From Asaia krungthepensis NRIC 0535 (GTDB taxonomy: Bacteria; Pseudomonadota; Alphaproteobacteria; Acetobacterales; Acetobacteraceae), in NCBI RefSeq assembly GCF_025995175.1, contig NZ_BAPV01000004.1, forward strand, positions 1 to 64,000: DNA of 64,000 bases, written 5' to 3'. Made by a program: the position numbers and the translations under genes. Below the pieces are notes generated by a model, which worked only from the letters and a program-made list of their open reading frames with translations, made no database searches and was not told the DNA's origin. Shown piece after piece: positions 1 to 8,157 of the stretch. Numbering within the stretch: position 1 is the first letter of the stretch; every line of letters begins with the position of its first letter.

Positions 1-130
1 ATTTTCAAAGAACCCTACCTAAACCCCTGAGATCACTCAGTCTTTCAGGCAGTGGCCGCGGCGTCGTCCGCTGCGGTGAACGGGCTTTTAGACCCCACAC
101 TCCCCACCGTCAACACCAATCTTCAAAAAA
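1..130 (-). promoter_or_regulatory. rRNA-operon-type promoter and leader, reading leftwards out of the window
   Basis: On the minus strand a TTGACG box (109-114) is followed 18 bases later by TAAAAG (85-90; spacing is 17 if read as CTAAAA). A GC-rich discriminator (CCCGTTCACCGCAGCGG) comes next, and the leader ends at the window edge with GTTCTTTGAAAAT. This order, including the final GTTCTTTGA boxA-like element, is how alphaproteobacterial rrn operons begin just upstream of 16S rRNA. The rRNA gene itself is outside the window, so the assignment is inference from the leader only. From 131 to 470 no gene or clear signal was seen. Confidence 0.55.
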
Positions 131-487
131 ATGACATAACCCATCCGAAAAATGCGCGGTACGCTTCTCTGCAATAGAGCGTCATAATTCGTGTGTTGTC
201 CGCGCGCGGGCAGCAACGTCAAATCAGCACACCATACCGAGAGGGTGGAGAACGGGCTGACACAGCTCCGAGGATGGCTGGCAATGGCTTGCTCAGACTC
301 AGAACCATATAGCCCCGTTTCTGGTTTCTATTGCTAAAAATTTAGCCACCATTGCATCACGTTTCCAACATCATCTCTTGTAACTCGAACGCTCAGGCAC
401 AAAAACCTGCCTTGAGTTCAGCGAGCCCATTGGTGACTTTGGATACTCGATAGAGACACGACCTTCAGGACGTGAGGAGATTGTACC

Positions 488-526
488 ATGACTTGTCACA
501 CACCCCTGACGACTTCAGGTCACTGA
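488..526 (+). CDS. Possible 12-codon leader ORF upstream of the TagF-like gene
   Basis: An AGGAGA Shine-Dalgarno (475-480) stands 7 bases before an ATG that opens a 12-codon frame (MTCHTPLTTSGH) ending in TGA at 524-526. The next gene starts at 536 in the same frame, nine bases after this stop, and has no ribosome site of its own. The short frame could be a leader peptide that couples translation, or the remnant of an N-terminal extension cut by a nonsense codon. Nothing in the peptide suggests a metabolite-sensing attenuator. Confidence 0.3.
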   Translation: MTCHTPLTTSGH

Positions 527-535
527 AATCTGCCC

Positions 536-1669
536 ATGCTGAAGATCGCTTTTCCTTATATCGCCCAGCCACACCAGACCCTCCATTCCCTGCCCATCGC
601 GATGGAAATTGCGTCCCGCCATACCGACACGGAAGTCCATGTGGCCTGCACGACAGAGGCCCATCTGGATTACGCGAAGACGCTGAGCGCGCTTTATCCT
701 CATGCGAAGGCCCGCTTCGACCTCCTCAAGATGCCGGAAATCCTGAGACGACGGATCGAGCATTCAGGGCCAGGCGTCATGGGCAAGCTTGCCAGCCTGT
801 TTTTCAACAGGGACTATTTCTCGCGTTTCGAGGCCATCGTGGTCCCGGAGCGCACGTCGCTCTATCTGCGCCGCATGGGCATACGCAAACCACGATTGAT
901 CTGGACGCGCCACGGCGCAGGAGATCGGGCGATCGGCTTCGCACGCGATGTCAAAGAGTTCGACTTCGTCCTCCTGTCGGGGAAGAAGATCGAGGAAAGA
1001 CTCCTCTCGCAAGGCGCAATCAGCCCGGGTCGTTATTATCGTGGCTCTTATGCGAAGTTCGATATCGTGCGCCGGATGGCGCGCAGCAGGCCTGCTTTGT
1101 TCGACAATGACAAGCCGATCGTCCTCTATAATCCGCATTTTTCGTCCAAGCTGTCCTCCTGGCCGCTGCTGGGTGAGGAAGTCCTGCAGTACTTCGCCAA
1201 TCAGGATCGCTATAACCTGATCTTTGCCCCGCATTATCGGTTGTTCGACAAACATCGTCAGGAGGGCGAACAACTCGTCTCGCGCTATGCGCATCACGAC
1301 CATATCCTGATCGACCCTGGCAGCCCGCGCAGCATCGACATGACATACACGATGGCCGCTGACATCTATCTTGGAGATGTTAGCTCGCAGGTGGCCGAAT
1401 TTCTTGTACGCCCCCGGCCTTGCGTTTTCCTGAATGCTCATCATGTCAGCTGGCAATCCGATCGCAATTACCATTTCTGGAACCTGGGTCAGGTTCTGGA
1501 AAGCACCAGCGGCATGACAGGGGCGCTGGCACAGGCCGTAACAAAGCATGACGATTTTCTTGAGGCGCAACGCCAATATATATTAGAGACGTTCGAATTC
1601 ACCGATGATGGGCCGACAGCACCTGGTGCCGCCGATGCCATCGTCGATTACCTCCGCAGTGCCGCCTAA
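536..1669 (+). CDS. TagF-like (CDP-glycerol glycerophosphotransferase-type) GT-B transferase
   Basis: 377 aa, no signal peptide or membrane segment. The C-terminal half has the layout of the CDP-glycerol:poly(glycerophosphate) glycerophosphotransferase family: an APHYR motif near residue 232, then AADIYLGDVSS followed by EFLVRPRPCVFLNA (about 278-300), matching the family's DxSSxxxEF...P nucleotide-binding segment. It is the first gene of the sphingolipid locus and lies 80 bases before the acyl-AMP ligase, so a role in attaching a glycerophosphate or similar head group to a sphingolipid is a reasonable inference. Substrate is not shown by sequence. The ATG at 536 lacks a Shine-Dalgarno and may depend on the short upstream frame. 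Confidence 0.6.
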   Translation: MLKIAFPYIAQPHQTLHSLPIAMEIASRHTDTEVHVACTTEAHLDYAKTLSALYPHAKARFDLLKMPEILRRRIEHSGPGVMGKLASLFFNRDYFSRFEAIVVPERTSLYLRRMGIRKPRLIWTRHGAGDRAIGFARDVKEFDFVLLSGKKIEERLLSQGAISPGRYYRGSYAKFDIVRRMARSRPALFDNDKPIVLYNPHFSSKLSSWPLLGEEVLQYFANQDRYNLIFAPHYRLFDKHRQEGEQLVSRYAHHDHILIDPGSPRSIDMTYTMAADIYLGDVSSQVAEFLVRPRPCVFLNAHHVSWQSDRNYHFWNLGQVLESTSGMTGALAQAVTKHDDFLEAQRQYILETFEFTDDGPTAPGAADAIVDYLRSAA

Positions 1670-1749
1670 CCCCATACGCAGGAAAGTCGCCCGGGTTCCC
1701 CGTGGGGCGACCACCTTGCCAGAGTGAAAAGCAGAGCAGACCAGATAAT

Positions 1750-3489
1750 ATGACGCCCGACCTGACGCCCGTTCCGACTGCATCGAACCAGAAGCGCCGC
1801 CATGGCGATTTCCCGACGTTCAGCGCTGCCCTGGATTATGCGGCGCAGGGAACGGCCGGCTTCAATATCTATAATGGCCGCGGCCAGCTGCTTGAGGCTC
1901 TGCCCTACAGCTTGCTGCGTGAGCAGGCTGTCGAGACGGCGAGGCGTCTGCTTGGCGCCGGGCTCGTCCCGGGTGACCGCGTGGCGATCGTGGCGGAGAG
2001 CGATGGTGACTTCGCCCGCATCTTCTTCGGCTGCCAGTATGCCGGGCTCGTACCCGCCCCCCTGCCCCTCCCCATCGCTTTCGGTGGCCGTGAAGCCTAT
2101 ATCTCCACCTTGCGCGGTATGGTTGCAGCCTCTGGAGCACGCGCTGTGGTAGTGCCCGAACTCATCGGATCCTGGACGGCTGATATTATCGCCGGGCTCG
2201 ATCTGGCGTTCGGCGGCTCTCCAGCAGAATTGCTTGCCCTGCCCCCATCGGGAGAAGCTCTGCCGGTTATCGGCGCCGAAGATCTCTCCTATCTTCAGTT
2301 TTCCTCCGGCAGCACGCGTTTCCCGATGGGAGTCGCGGTCACACAGACGGCTGGGATGGCCAATGCCAGGGCCATTGCCCGTGATGGACTTCAGGTAAGG
2401 GAAGCCGGCGATCGCTGTGTTTCCTGGCTGCCGCTTTATCATGACATGGGCTTGGTCGGGTTCTTCCTGACGCCTATGACATGCCAGCTCACGGTTGATC
2501 TCCTTCCGACCCGCGAATTTGCCCGACGCCCCCATGTCTGGCTCGATCTGATCAGCCGCAATCGTGGCACAATCGCTTACAGCCCGTCTTTCGGTTACGA
2601 GCTTTGTGCACGTCGCCCGGTTTCCGGCGACCTCGATCTGTCCTGCTGGCGCATCGCCGGCATCGGGGGCGACATGATCCGCCACCATATCCTTGAGAAT
2701 TTCGCAGAGCGTTTCTCGACTTACGGCTTCGATGGTCGTGCTTTCGTGGCCAGTTACGGTATGGCCGAAGCCACGCTTGCTATCAGCTTTGCGCCACTCG
2801 ACACCGGCATCGTGACGGACACGATCGATCTGCGCGTGCTTGAAACGGATGGCATTGCCCGACCGTCCAATGACCCTTCCCACGCGTTACGCACTTTCGT
2901 CCTGTGCGGCGTCGCTCTCCCCGATCACGACGTTCAGGTGCGTAGTGCCAGCGGGGCTCTGATGCAGGAGCGTCATGTAGGAATGGTCTATGTGCGCGGC
3001 CCAAGCCTGATGCGCGGCTATTTCGGTCGTGAGGCTGAAACAGCAGAGGTGCTCGACCCCAAGGGCTGGCTGAACACAGGCGATCTCGGATACATGCTCA
3101 ATGACCAGGTAGTGATCACGGGGCGTGCCAAGGATCTGATCATCATCAACGGACGCAATATCTGGCCCCAGGACCTGGAATGGTCAGCCGAGCACGAGAT
3201 CACCACGCTGCGCTCGCGCGACGTTGCTGTTTTCGCTGTGGAAGAGGAACAGGGCGAGCGGATTGTCGCTCTCGTCCAGTGTCGCGCGACTAACGATGAG
3301 GACCGCGCCAGGCTGCGCGAGGAAACCATGGGGCTATTCCGCCGTCAGCACGGCGTGGATGTCGATGTGATCCTCGTTCCACCCCACACGCTGCCCCAGA
3401 CCTCTTCAGGCAAGCTGACACGTGCGCGCGCCAAGGCCATGCTGCTGGCCGGACAGTTCGAGACGACGGCAAACAGTACAGCAGCGTGA
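1750..3489 (+). CDS. Fatty acyl-AMP ligase-like enzyme of sphingolipid synthesis
   Basis: 579 aa from the ATG at 1750; a GTG at 1702 would add 16 unconserved residues. ANL superfamily: adenylation loop LQFSSGSTRFPMGV, SWLPLYHDMGL, TGDLGYM, and hinge/C-terminal GRAKDLIIINGRNIWPQDLE. The last motif is typical of fatty acyl-AMP ligases, which transfer the acyl group to an ACP rather than CoA. An ACP gene and serine palmitoyltransferase follow directly, as in the Caulobacter sphingolipid locus, so the inferred job is to charge that ACP with the acyl chain used for sphinganine synthesis. Odd point: the usual Lys of the PKG(V) loop is Met here. Confidence 0.8.
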   Translation: MTPDLTPVPTASNQKRRHGDFPTFSAALDYAAQGTAGFNIYNGRGQLLEALPYSLLREQAVETARRLLGAGLVPGDRVAIVAESDGDFARIFFGCQYAGLVPAPLPLPIAFGGREAYISTLRGMVAASGARAVVVPELIGSWTADIIAGLDLAFGGSPAELLALPPSGEALPVIGAEDLSYLQFSSGSTRFPMGVAVTQTAGMANARAIARDGLQVREAGDRCVSWLPLYHDMGLVGFFLTPMTCQLTVDLLPTREFARRPHVWLDLISRNRGTIAYSPSFGYELCARRPVSGDLDLSCWRIAGIGGDMIRHHILENFAERFSTYGFDGRAFVASYGMAEATLAISFAPLDTGIVTDTIDLRVLETDGIARPSNDPSHALRTFVLCGVALPDHDVQVRSASGALMQERHVGMVYVRGPSLMRGYFGREAETAEVLDPKGWLNTGDLGYMLNDQVVITGRAKDLIIINGRNIWPQDLEWSAEHEITTLRSRDVAVFAVEEEQGERIVALVQCRATNDEDRARLREETMGLFRRQHGVDVDVILVPPHTLPQTSSGKLTRARAKAMLLAGQFETTANSTAA

Positions 3490-3679
3490 TGACCCGCTCC
3501 GATGTCGGGCCCCGGCCCGGCCGGGACCTTACAAGGGAATGCGTCGTAGCCCTGGGCATGGCTGTCGATGCGTTGTCAGGGAAAATCCTGTTGCCTCTGG
3601 CCTAACCCTCGGGCCTGCCCCATAAGACGCCTCAACACCGGGCTTTCTCTGCCCGACCGTCAACTTCCGGAGACGCTCC

Positions 3680-3940
3680 ATGACCGATACGGTCGACTCC
3701 ATCTCATCAATGATCATCGACAAGCTGCTTGCCAACCCCAAGGTCCCGCGCGACATCACGGGTGAGAGCAAGATTGTCGAGGACCTGGCCTTCGACTCAC
3801 TGGCAGTGATGAATTTCGTCATGGAAATCGAGGATGAACTCGACGTTTCTGTGCCCCTCGACAAGCTTGCCGATATCCGCACGATCCATGATCTTGCCGT
3901 CTGTCTTGCCGGTCTCAAATCAGGTGGCCAGAGCGCGTGA
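3680..3940 (+). CDS. Acyl carrier protein dedicated to sphingolipid synthesis
   Basis: 86 aa, acidic. The phosphopantetheine attachment motif is DLAFDSLAVMNFVMEIE, with the modified Ser near residue 40. It is divergent from the housekeeping AcpP at 18.5 kb, which has the standard DSLDTVE sequence. The stop overlaps the GTG start of serine palmitoyltransferase by four bases (GTGA), so the two proteins are made in step. By position between the ligase and Spt it should carry the acyl chain from one to the other, like AcpR of Caulobacter; that partner assignment is inferred from gene order. Confidence 0.85.
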   Translation: MTDTVDSISSMIIDKLLANPKVPRDITGESKIVEDLAFDSLAVMNFVMEIEDELDVSVPLDKLADIRTIHDLAVCLAGLKSGGQSA

Positions 3941-5130
3941 CCGACATCTTCGCCAAATATGCAGGGCTGAAGGCCGCGGCAGCTGGCCTGACAGCCCATT
4001 CGCCCCGCAACCCGTTCGGCGTTGTGATCGATCACCCTGTCTCGGCAACAATCGGCCTGATCGAGGGCCGTGAAACGCTGCTGCTTGGCACAAACAACTA
4101 TCTCGGTCTGAGCCAGTCGAAGGCAGCGGCTGAAGCCGCCATCGAGACTGTGCGCCATGAAGGAGTCGGCACGACCGGGTCACGTATCGCGAATGGTACC
4201 TACGCGCTGCATCGCAAGCTCGAGGCCCGACTGGCCGAGGTCTTCAGGCGGCGTCACTGCATGGTCTTCTCCACGGGCTACCAGGCCAATCTAGGGGCCA
4301 TCTCGGCTCTGGCAGGCAAGGACGATATTCTGCTTCTGGACGCAGACAGCCATGCCAGCATCTACGATGCGAGCCGCCTCGGTTACGCCCAGGTCATCCG
4401 CTTTCGCCACAACGACCCGGCGGACCTCGACAAGCGCCTGTCGCGCCTGAAGGACCATCAGGGTGCGAAGCTGGTTGTCGTGGAGGGGATCTATTCCATG
4501 ACCGGCAATGTCGCGCCGATGCGCGAATTTGCCGAGGTCAAGAAGAAGCATGGTGCCTATCTTCTGGCCGATGAGGCGCATTCTTTCGGTGTTCTGGGCG
4601 AGAATGGTCGCGGCGTCGCTGAGCGCGATGGCTGTGAGGACGATGTCGATTTTGTTGTCGGCACGTTCTCGAAGAGCCTTGGCACGGTTGGCGGCTATTG
4701 CGTGTCGAACCTCGACGGGCTGGAACTGATCCGTCTGTGCTCACGGCCTTACATGTTCACAGCGTCCCTGCCGCCGGAAATCATCGCCTCCACGCTGGCC
4801 GCGCTTGATGAGATGCAGGCACGTCCCGAACTGCGCAAGCAGCTCTATGCCAATGCGGAGCAGCTCAATCACGGCTTGCATGCGCTCGGCCTGAAGGCCA
4901 GCCCCCATGTAAGCCCCGTGGTTGCCGTGACGCTCGACAATGTCGAACAGGCTCTGGCTTTCTGGAACCGGCTGCTCGATCTTGGGGTTTATGTGAACCT
5001 TTCACTGCCCCCGGCCACGCCGGACGAACACCCTCTTCTGCGCTGCTCGGTCATGGCCGTGCATAGTGCCCAAGAGATCGACAGGGCCCTGGCAGCCTTC
5101 GCGCAGGCAAAGCAGGAAATCCTCGGCTGA
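3937..5130 (+). CDS. spt: Serine palmitoyltransferase
   Basis: 397 aa, PLP-dependent alpha-oxoamine synthase family; condenses L-serine with an acyl thioester to 3-ketosphinganine, the committed step of sphingolipid synthesis. Visible residues: His139 in DADSHAS (cofactor stacking), Asp212 and His215 in LADEAHSFG, and the Schiff-base Lys246 in GTFSKSLGTVGGY. Length matches soluble bacterial Spt. The neighbouring ACP and acyl-AMP ligase favour Spt over the relatives BioF, Kbl and HemA. It starts with GTG in a four-base overlap with the ACP gene. Genes for ceramide synthase or 3-ketosphinganine/ceramide reductase were not recognised in the window. Confidence 0.88.
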   Translation: MTDIFAKYAGLKAAAAGLTAHSPRNPFGVVIDHPVSATIGLIEGRETLLLGTNNYLGLSQSKAAAEAAIETVRHEGVGTTGSRIANGTYALHRKLEARLAEVFRRRHCMVFSTGYQANLGAISALAGKDDILLLDADSHASIYDASRLGYAQVIRFRHNDPADLDKRLSRLKDHQGAKLVVVEGIYSMTGNVAPMREFAEVKKKHGAYLLADEAHSFGVLGENGRGVAERDGCEDDVDFVVGTFSKSLGTVGGYCVSNLDGLELIRLCSRPYMFTASLPPEIIASTLAALDEMQARPELRKQLYANAEQLNHGLHALGLKASPHVSPVVAVTLDNVEQALAFWNRLLDLGVYVNLSLPPATPDEHPLLRCSVMAVHSAQEIDRALAAFAQAKQEILG

Positions 5131-5152
5131 GGTTTTCCTCCCTGAGGCAATG

Positions 5153-5187
5153 AAAAAGGGCGGATCGAGGATCCGCCCTTTTTTCGT
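5153..5187. terminator. Bidirectional intrinsic terminator between spt and the Tam41-like gene
   Basis: AAAAAGGGCGGATC, loop GAG, GATCCGCCCTTTTTT. The nearly perfect stem has an A-tract on one side and a T-tract on the other, so it can end transcripts from both converging genes. Confidence 0.9.
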
Positions 5188-5188
5188 A

Positions 5189-6136
5189 TCAGCCTCTCAT
5201 GCCGCCAATGAAAACCCGGCGCGCGCGCCAAAGCAGTACAGGCAGGCAAATCAGCGGATGCCGCGCCTCAAAAGGCGTAAGGGCAAGGCGAAAACCATTA
5301 TGACGCTCAATCTTCCAGGCGAGATAGGCAGCACCATCTTTGAAGGTGAAGGCCGCCTTGATGAGGCGCGCGATGTTACGCCAACGCCCACGTCGCGCCA
5401 TACGATCCCAGCGTTCGCGGGCACGTAAACGTTGCCCCTGACCAAGGCGTGGCGTCAGAACGCTTCCGGTTGTCTCAATGCTCTCGAGGCCGCCGAGGGC
5501 CCAGGCGGGCTGAAGCAACGCGGCATAGCGCGTCTCCTGCCCGTGCATGATGGTGGTGCCACGACCTGCCCTCTCGACGCGGAGTTCGGCCTTGTAGGTC
5601 CGTGCAAACAGGTTCTGCCACCATTCAGCGGCAGGCAGACTCCCCTCACCCAGACGCGCCGCCCAGCCGGACGCGGTCACGACGCACTGCCTGACGAGCT
5701 CAAGAATGGAGTCTGCTGCCTCTGCATCCCTCACCCAGACCAGCCGGACGGGCTGACAAAAGCGCGCCCAGAGGCTGGTATCCTGCGACCGGGGCGAAGC
5801 GCCTGCCCTGAACTGCGAAAGGGTAATCACGGCGATTTTCGCCCTGAGCCTACGCCCGCCGATATCGTGCTCTGCATAAAACACGTTGGGGGGCAGCACA
5901 TGATTGGCGACACGCGCAAGGGTCGAGGCCGGCCAGTCAGACAGCGAACGCAGTACAATATAGAAGTCAAAGAGACCTTCTGCGTCGAATTGCCTTAGAC
6001 CGGACCCGTAGAACAGCACGGCCAGCGGCCGGCGTCCGTCGAGGATATGCGCGACAAGAGCATGGATGGCCGGGTCCACGGGTGCGGTCAGTTCGCCGAT
6101 CAGGCAGGCATCGATCCGATCCTGTGCCTCAGTCAT
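5189..6136 (-). CDS. Tam41-like (phosphatidate cytidylyltransferase-type) nucleotidyltransferase
   Basis: 315 aa from the ATG at 6136, which overlaps the end of the kinase gene by eight bases. The N-terminal third holds LFYGSGLRQ (about 41-49), LFDFYIVLR (55-63) and a later PPNVFYAE (82-89). This is the nucleotidyltransferase signature of the mitochondrial Tam41/Mmp37 family (YGSG...D-F), which makes CDP-diacylglycerol from phosphatidate and CTP. One metal-binding acidic position appears as LFDF. Placed immediately after a ceramide/DAG-kinase-like gene, it is a candidate enzyme for activating a phosphorylated lipid, possibly ceramide-1-phosphate, to a CDP form. Family similarity is seen; the substrate is inference. 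Confidence 0.6.
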   Translation of the reverse strand: MTEAQDRIDACLIGELTAPVDPAIHALVAHILDGRRPLAVLFYGSGLRQFDAEGLFDFYIVLRSLSDWPASTLARVANHVLPPNVFYAEHDIGGRRLRAKIAVITLSQFRAGASPRSQDTSLWARFCQPVRLVWVRDAEAADSILELVRQCVVTASGWAARLGEGSLPAAEWWQNLFARTYKAELRVERAGRGTTIMHGQETRYAALLQPAWALGGLESIETTGSVLTPRLGQGQRLRARERWDRMARRGRWRNIARLIKAAFTFKDGAAYLAWKIERHNGFRLALTPFEARHPLICLPVLLWRARRVFIGGMRG

Positions 6137-7166
6137 GAACGAAGCCGAATTCAGGCCCTTCAGAGAGGAGGATCCTGTCATCCGCCCCGGGGGCAAAGCA
6201 TTCCCCATCAAGCACGAAATCTCCCTTGCAGGTGAGATCGAGCACCTCCGCGCGACCGCTCATGTAATCGGGACTGGCGCGGAGCCAGGTCGGGGCGGAC
6301 CCGCGGAGGAGGGACCAGGTGGCCTGAAGCAGTTTTGCCGGATGATCGCCCACATGGAGAAAGTGAAGCCCGTCGCTCCCGGCCTTGCCGCCATTCCAGA
6401 ACGGCCAGATTCCAAGATTGAGTTTACGCAGGGCCGTCGAGAGGAAGAGGAAGCTTTGCCCGTTGATGAGCATCTCCCCGTCAGCCTTCAGGGTCACGCG
6501 ATCGCCCGAAAGCCAGGTTTCCCTCTGCCTGCGCCACAGAAGACTTCCAAACGCTCCGATGAGTGTGACCGCTACCGCCAGATTATGTGGGGCGTAGCGC
6601 AGCACATGAGGGGAATGCGCAATGGCGATGGCCCGAGCGTAACCCGAGCTACCCTGAAACATTCCAAGACGGGGATCCTGCTCGTCGTTGGGCCATGATA
6701 TCTTCAGAGGGCGTCGCATGGTACGCGGCAATGTATCTGCATGGCGCACAAGCTGGGTCAAAGCTGCCAGACCACGCCGACGAAACCCGATATCACGGGC
6801 GATGAGATTGGTATTCCCCGAAGGAAAGATCGCGAGATTGGGCAGGGCATTCGAAGGATAGAACCGCGCCACAGCCGTCATGACATCGCTGACCGTGCCA
6901 TCTCCGCCATTGATGGCAATCAGCCGGACATTTTGAGCCGCCAGCGCCTGTATGACCCTTGTCATTTCGTCATGGGAAGCCGGGATAAGGAACCCGTCTC
7001 CAAGCAATCGACGGGCCTCGAGGGCGAATTTTCTGCCATCCCGCCTGTTCTTCCGGCTACGCGGGTTATGGATCAGGGCTAGGCGCACGGCAGTATCATC
7101 TGTGTTACGGTCATCCTTGTGGCCCGACCGAAGATCGGACGTCCGGCTTGCGCGGCGCCATAGCAT
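6129..7166 (-). CDS. Lipid kinase of the DAG-kinase family, probable ceramide kinase
   Basis: 345 aa. Diacylglycerol-kinase catalytic fold: IHNPRS (32-37), INGGDGTVSD (85-94), PSGNTN (115-120) and LDGECF near the C-terminus, all conserved ATP/catalytic motifs. No membrane segment. DAGK-family proteins include diacylglycerol, sphingosine and ceramide kinases; in Caulobacter crescentus a protein of this family in the sphingolipid locus (CpgB) is a ceramide kinase. The location here next to spt favours a ceramide or sphingoid-base substrate, but sequence alone does not exclude diacylglycerol. Divergent from the metallophosphoesterase operon across an 88-base gap. Confidence 0.7.
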   Translation of the reverse strand: MLWRRASRTSDLRSGHKDDRNTDDTAVRLALIHNPRSRKNRRDGRKFALEARRLLGDGFLIPASHDEMTRVIQALAAQNVRLIAINGGDGTVSDVMTAVARFYPSNALPNLAIFPSGNTNLIARDIGFRRRGLAALTQLVRHADTLPRTMRRPLKISWPNDEQDPRLGMFQGSSGYARAIAIAHSPHVLRYAPHNLAVAVTLIGAFGSLLWRRQRETWLSGDRVTLKADGEMLINGQSFLFLSTALRKLNLGIWPFWNGGKAGSDGLHFLHVGDHPAKLLQATWSLLRGSAPTWLRASPDYMSGRAEVLDLTCKGDFVLDGECFAPGADDRILLSEGPEFGFVHD

Positions 7167-7254
7167 GACTTAGGCATCGGGGCCAGAAACCGATTGGTCA
7201 TTTTTGGATTTTGCCGGTTTCGGCTCGTGACCTGAGGTGCAAAAAGAGAGGCTG

Positions 7255-8157
7255 ATGACCCTGCGCGATTTTCAGACGACGGTTCTCGCCCATCTCTCGG
7301 ACGTGCACCTCCCGCCGCCCTCTCCTCTTCCGTCCTGGCGCCATTTCCTGAACAAGCGCGCGCTCAGTGTTGTCTCCTGGAAGCGTCATCGCATGCACCG
7401 GCACCTGCCCGCACTGACGAAGGCGATCGAGACGGACATGGCACGGCATGCTCCCGATCTGATCCTGAACACCGGTGATCTGACGAATTTCGGGCTCGCC
7501 CGGGAATTCGATGCGGCGGCCTCATGGCTCGCGACCATGCCCGCCCCGTGCCTCGTCGTGCCCGGCAACCATGATGCGATGGTCAGCGCGCCGTGGGAGA
7601 CCCATGCCGGGCAATGGGGCCCATGGATGGAAGAGACTGACGAAAGCCATTTTCCTTATTGCCATGTCCGGGACAATATCGCGGTCATCGGCGTGAACAG
7701 CGCCATCCCTACGCCTCCATTCATGGCTTGCGGCCGCGTGGGCAAGGCCCAGAGAGAGCGACTTGCCGCCGTGCTCGACGCGACGCGCCATCTCTGCCGT
7801 ATCGTCATGATTCATCACCCGCCCCGTACGGGGCTCGTAAAGTGGCGCAAATCCCTGCTCGATCAGCGCGGCGTGGCAGAAACAATTGCCCGGCACGGCG
7901 CGGCGCTGGTGCTCCATGGCCATTCGCATGATGCGACCCTTTCCACCATACGGAACACTTCCATCCCCCTGCTGGGCGTTGCATCGGCGTCGTTGAGCTC
8001 CTCGCGCCCGTGGCGTCAGAGCGGCTGGAACCGGATTGCCGTTTCACGCCGGGAGGAAGGCTGGGACATCGATCTGACAACGCGGCAATACACTTTGGAC
8101 GAGGGCTGGCGATGTACCCGCCGTCGCAACTGGGTCATCCGGGATGAACAACACTGA
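7255..8157 (+). CDS. Calcineurin-like metallophosphoesterase
   Basis: 300 aa from the ATG at 7255, which has an AGAGAGG ribosome site; a GTG at 7237 is less likely. All dinuclear-metal motifs are present: HLSDVHL (13-19), NTGDLTN, PGNHD, MIHHPP and LHGHSHD. No signal peptide, so probably cytoplasmic, perhaps membrane-associated. It heads a + operon and its TGA shares a base with the ATG of the LptF-like gene. In this locus it may hydrolyse a phosphorylated or nucleotide-activated lipid intermediate, in the way LpxH cleaves UDP-diacylglucosamine. Substrate unknown. Confidence 0.75.
   Translation: MTLRDFQTTVLAHLSDVHLPPPSPLPSWRHFLNKRALSVVSWKRHRMHRHLPALTKAIETDMARHAPDLILNTGDLTNFGLAREFDAAASWLATMPAPCLVVPGNHDAMVSAPWETHAGQWGPWMEETDESHFPYCHVRDNIAVIGVNSAIPTPPFMACGRVGKAQRERLAAVLDATRHLCRIVMIHHPPRTGLVKWRKSLLDQRGVAETIARHGAALVLHGHSHDATLSTIRNTSIPLLGVASASLSSSRPWRQSGWNRIAVSRREEGWDIDLTTRQYTLDEGWRCTRRRNWVIRDEQH

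Noticed and set aside
472-1110. 212-codon frame on the + strand with a good ribosome site at its start
   Set aside because: It overlaps the TagF-like gene out of frame, its protein has the composition of a frame shadow, and the ribosome site better fits the ATG at 488.
1666-2883. 405-codon minus frame opposite the acyl-AMP ligase
   Set aside because: Antisense shadow; the ligase motifs on the + strand are unambiguous.
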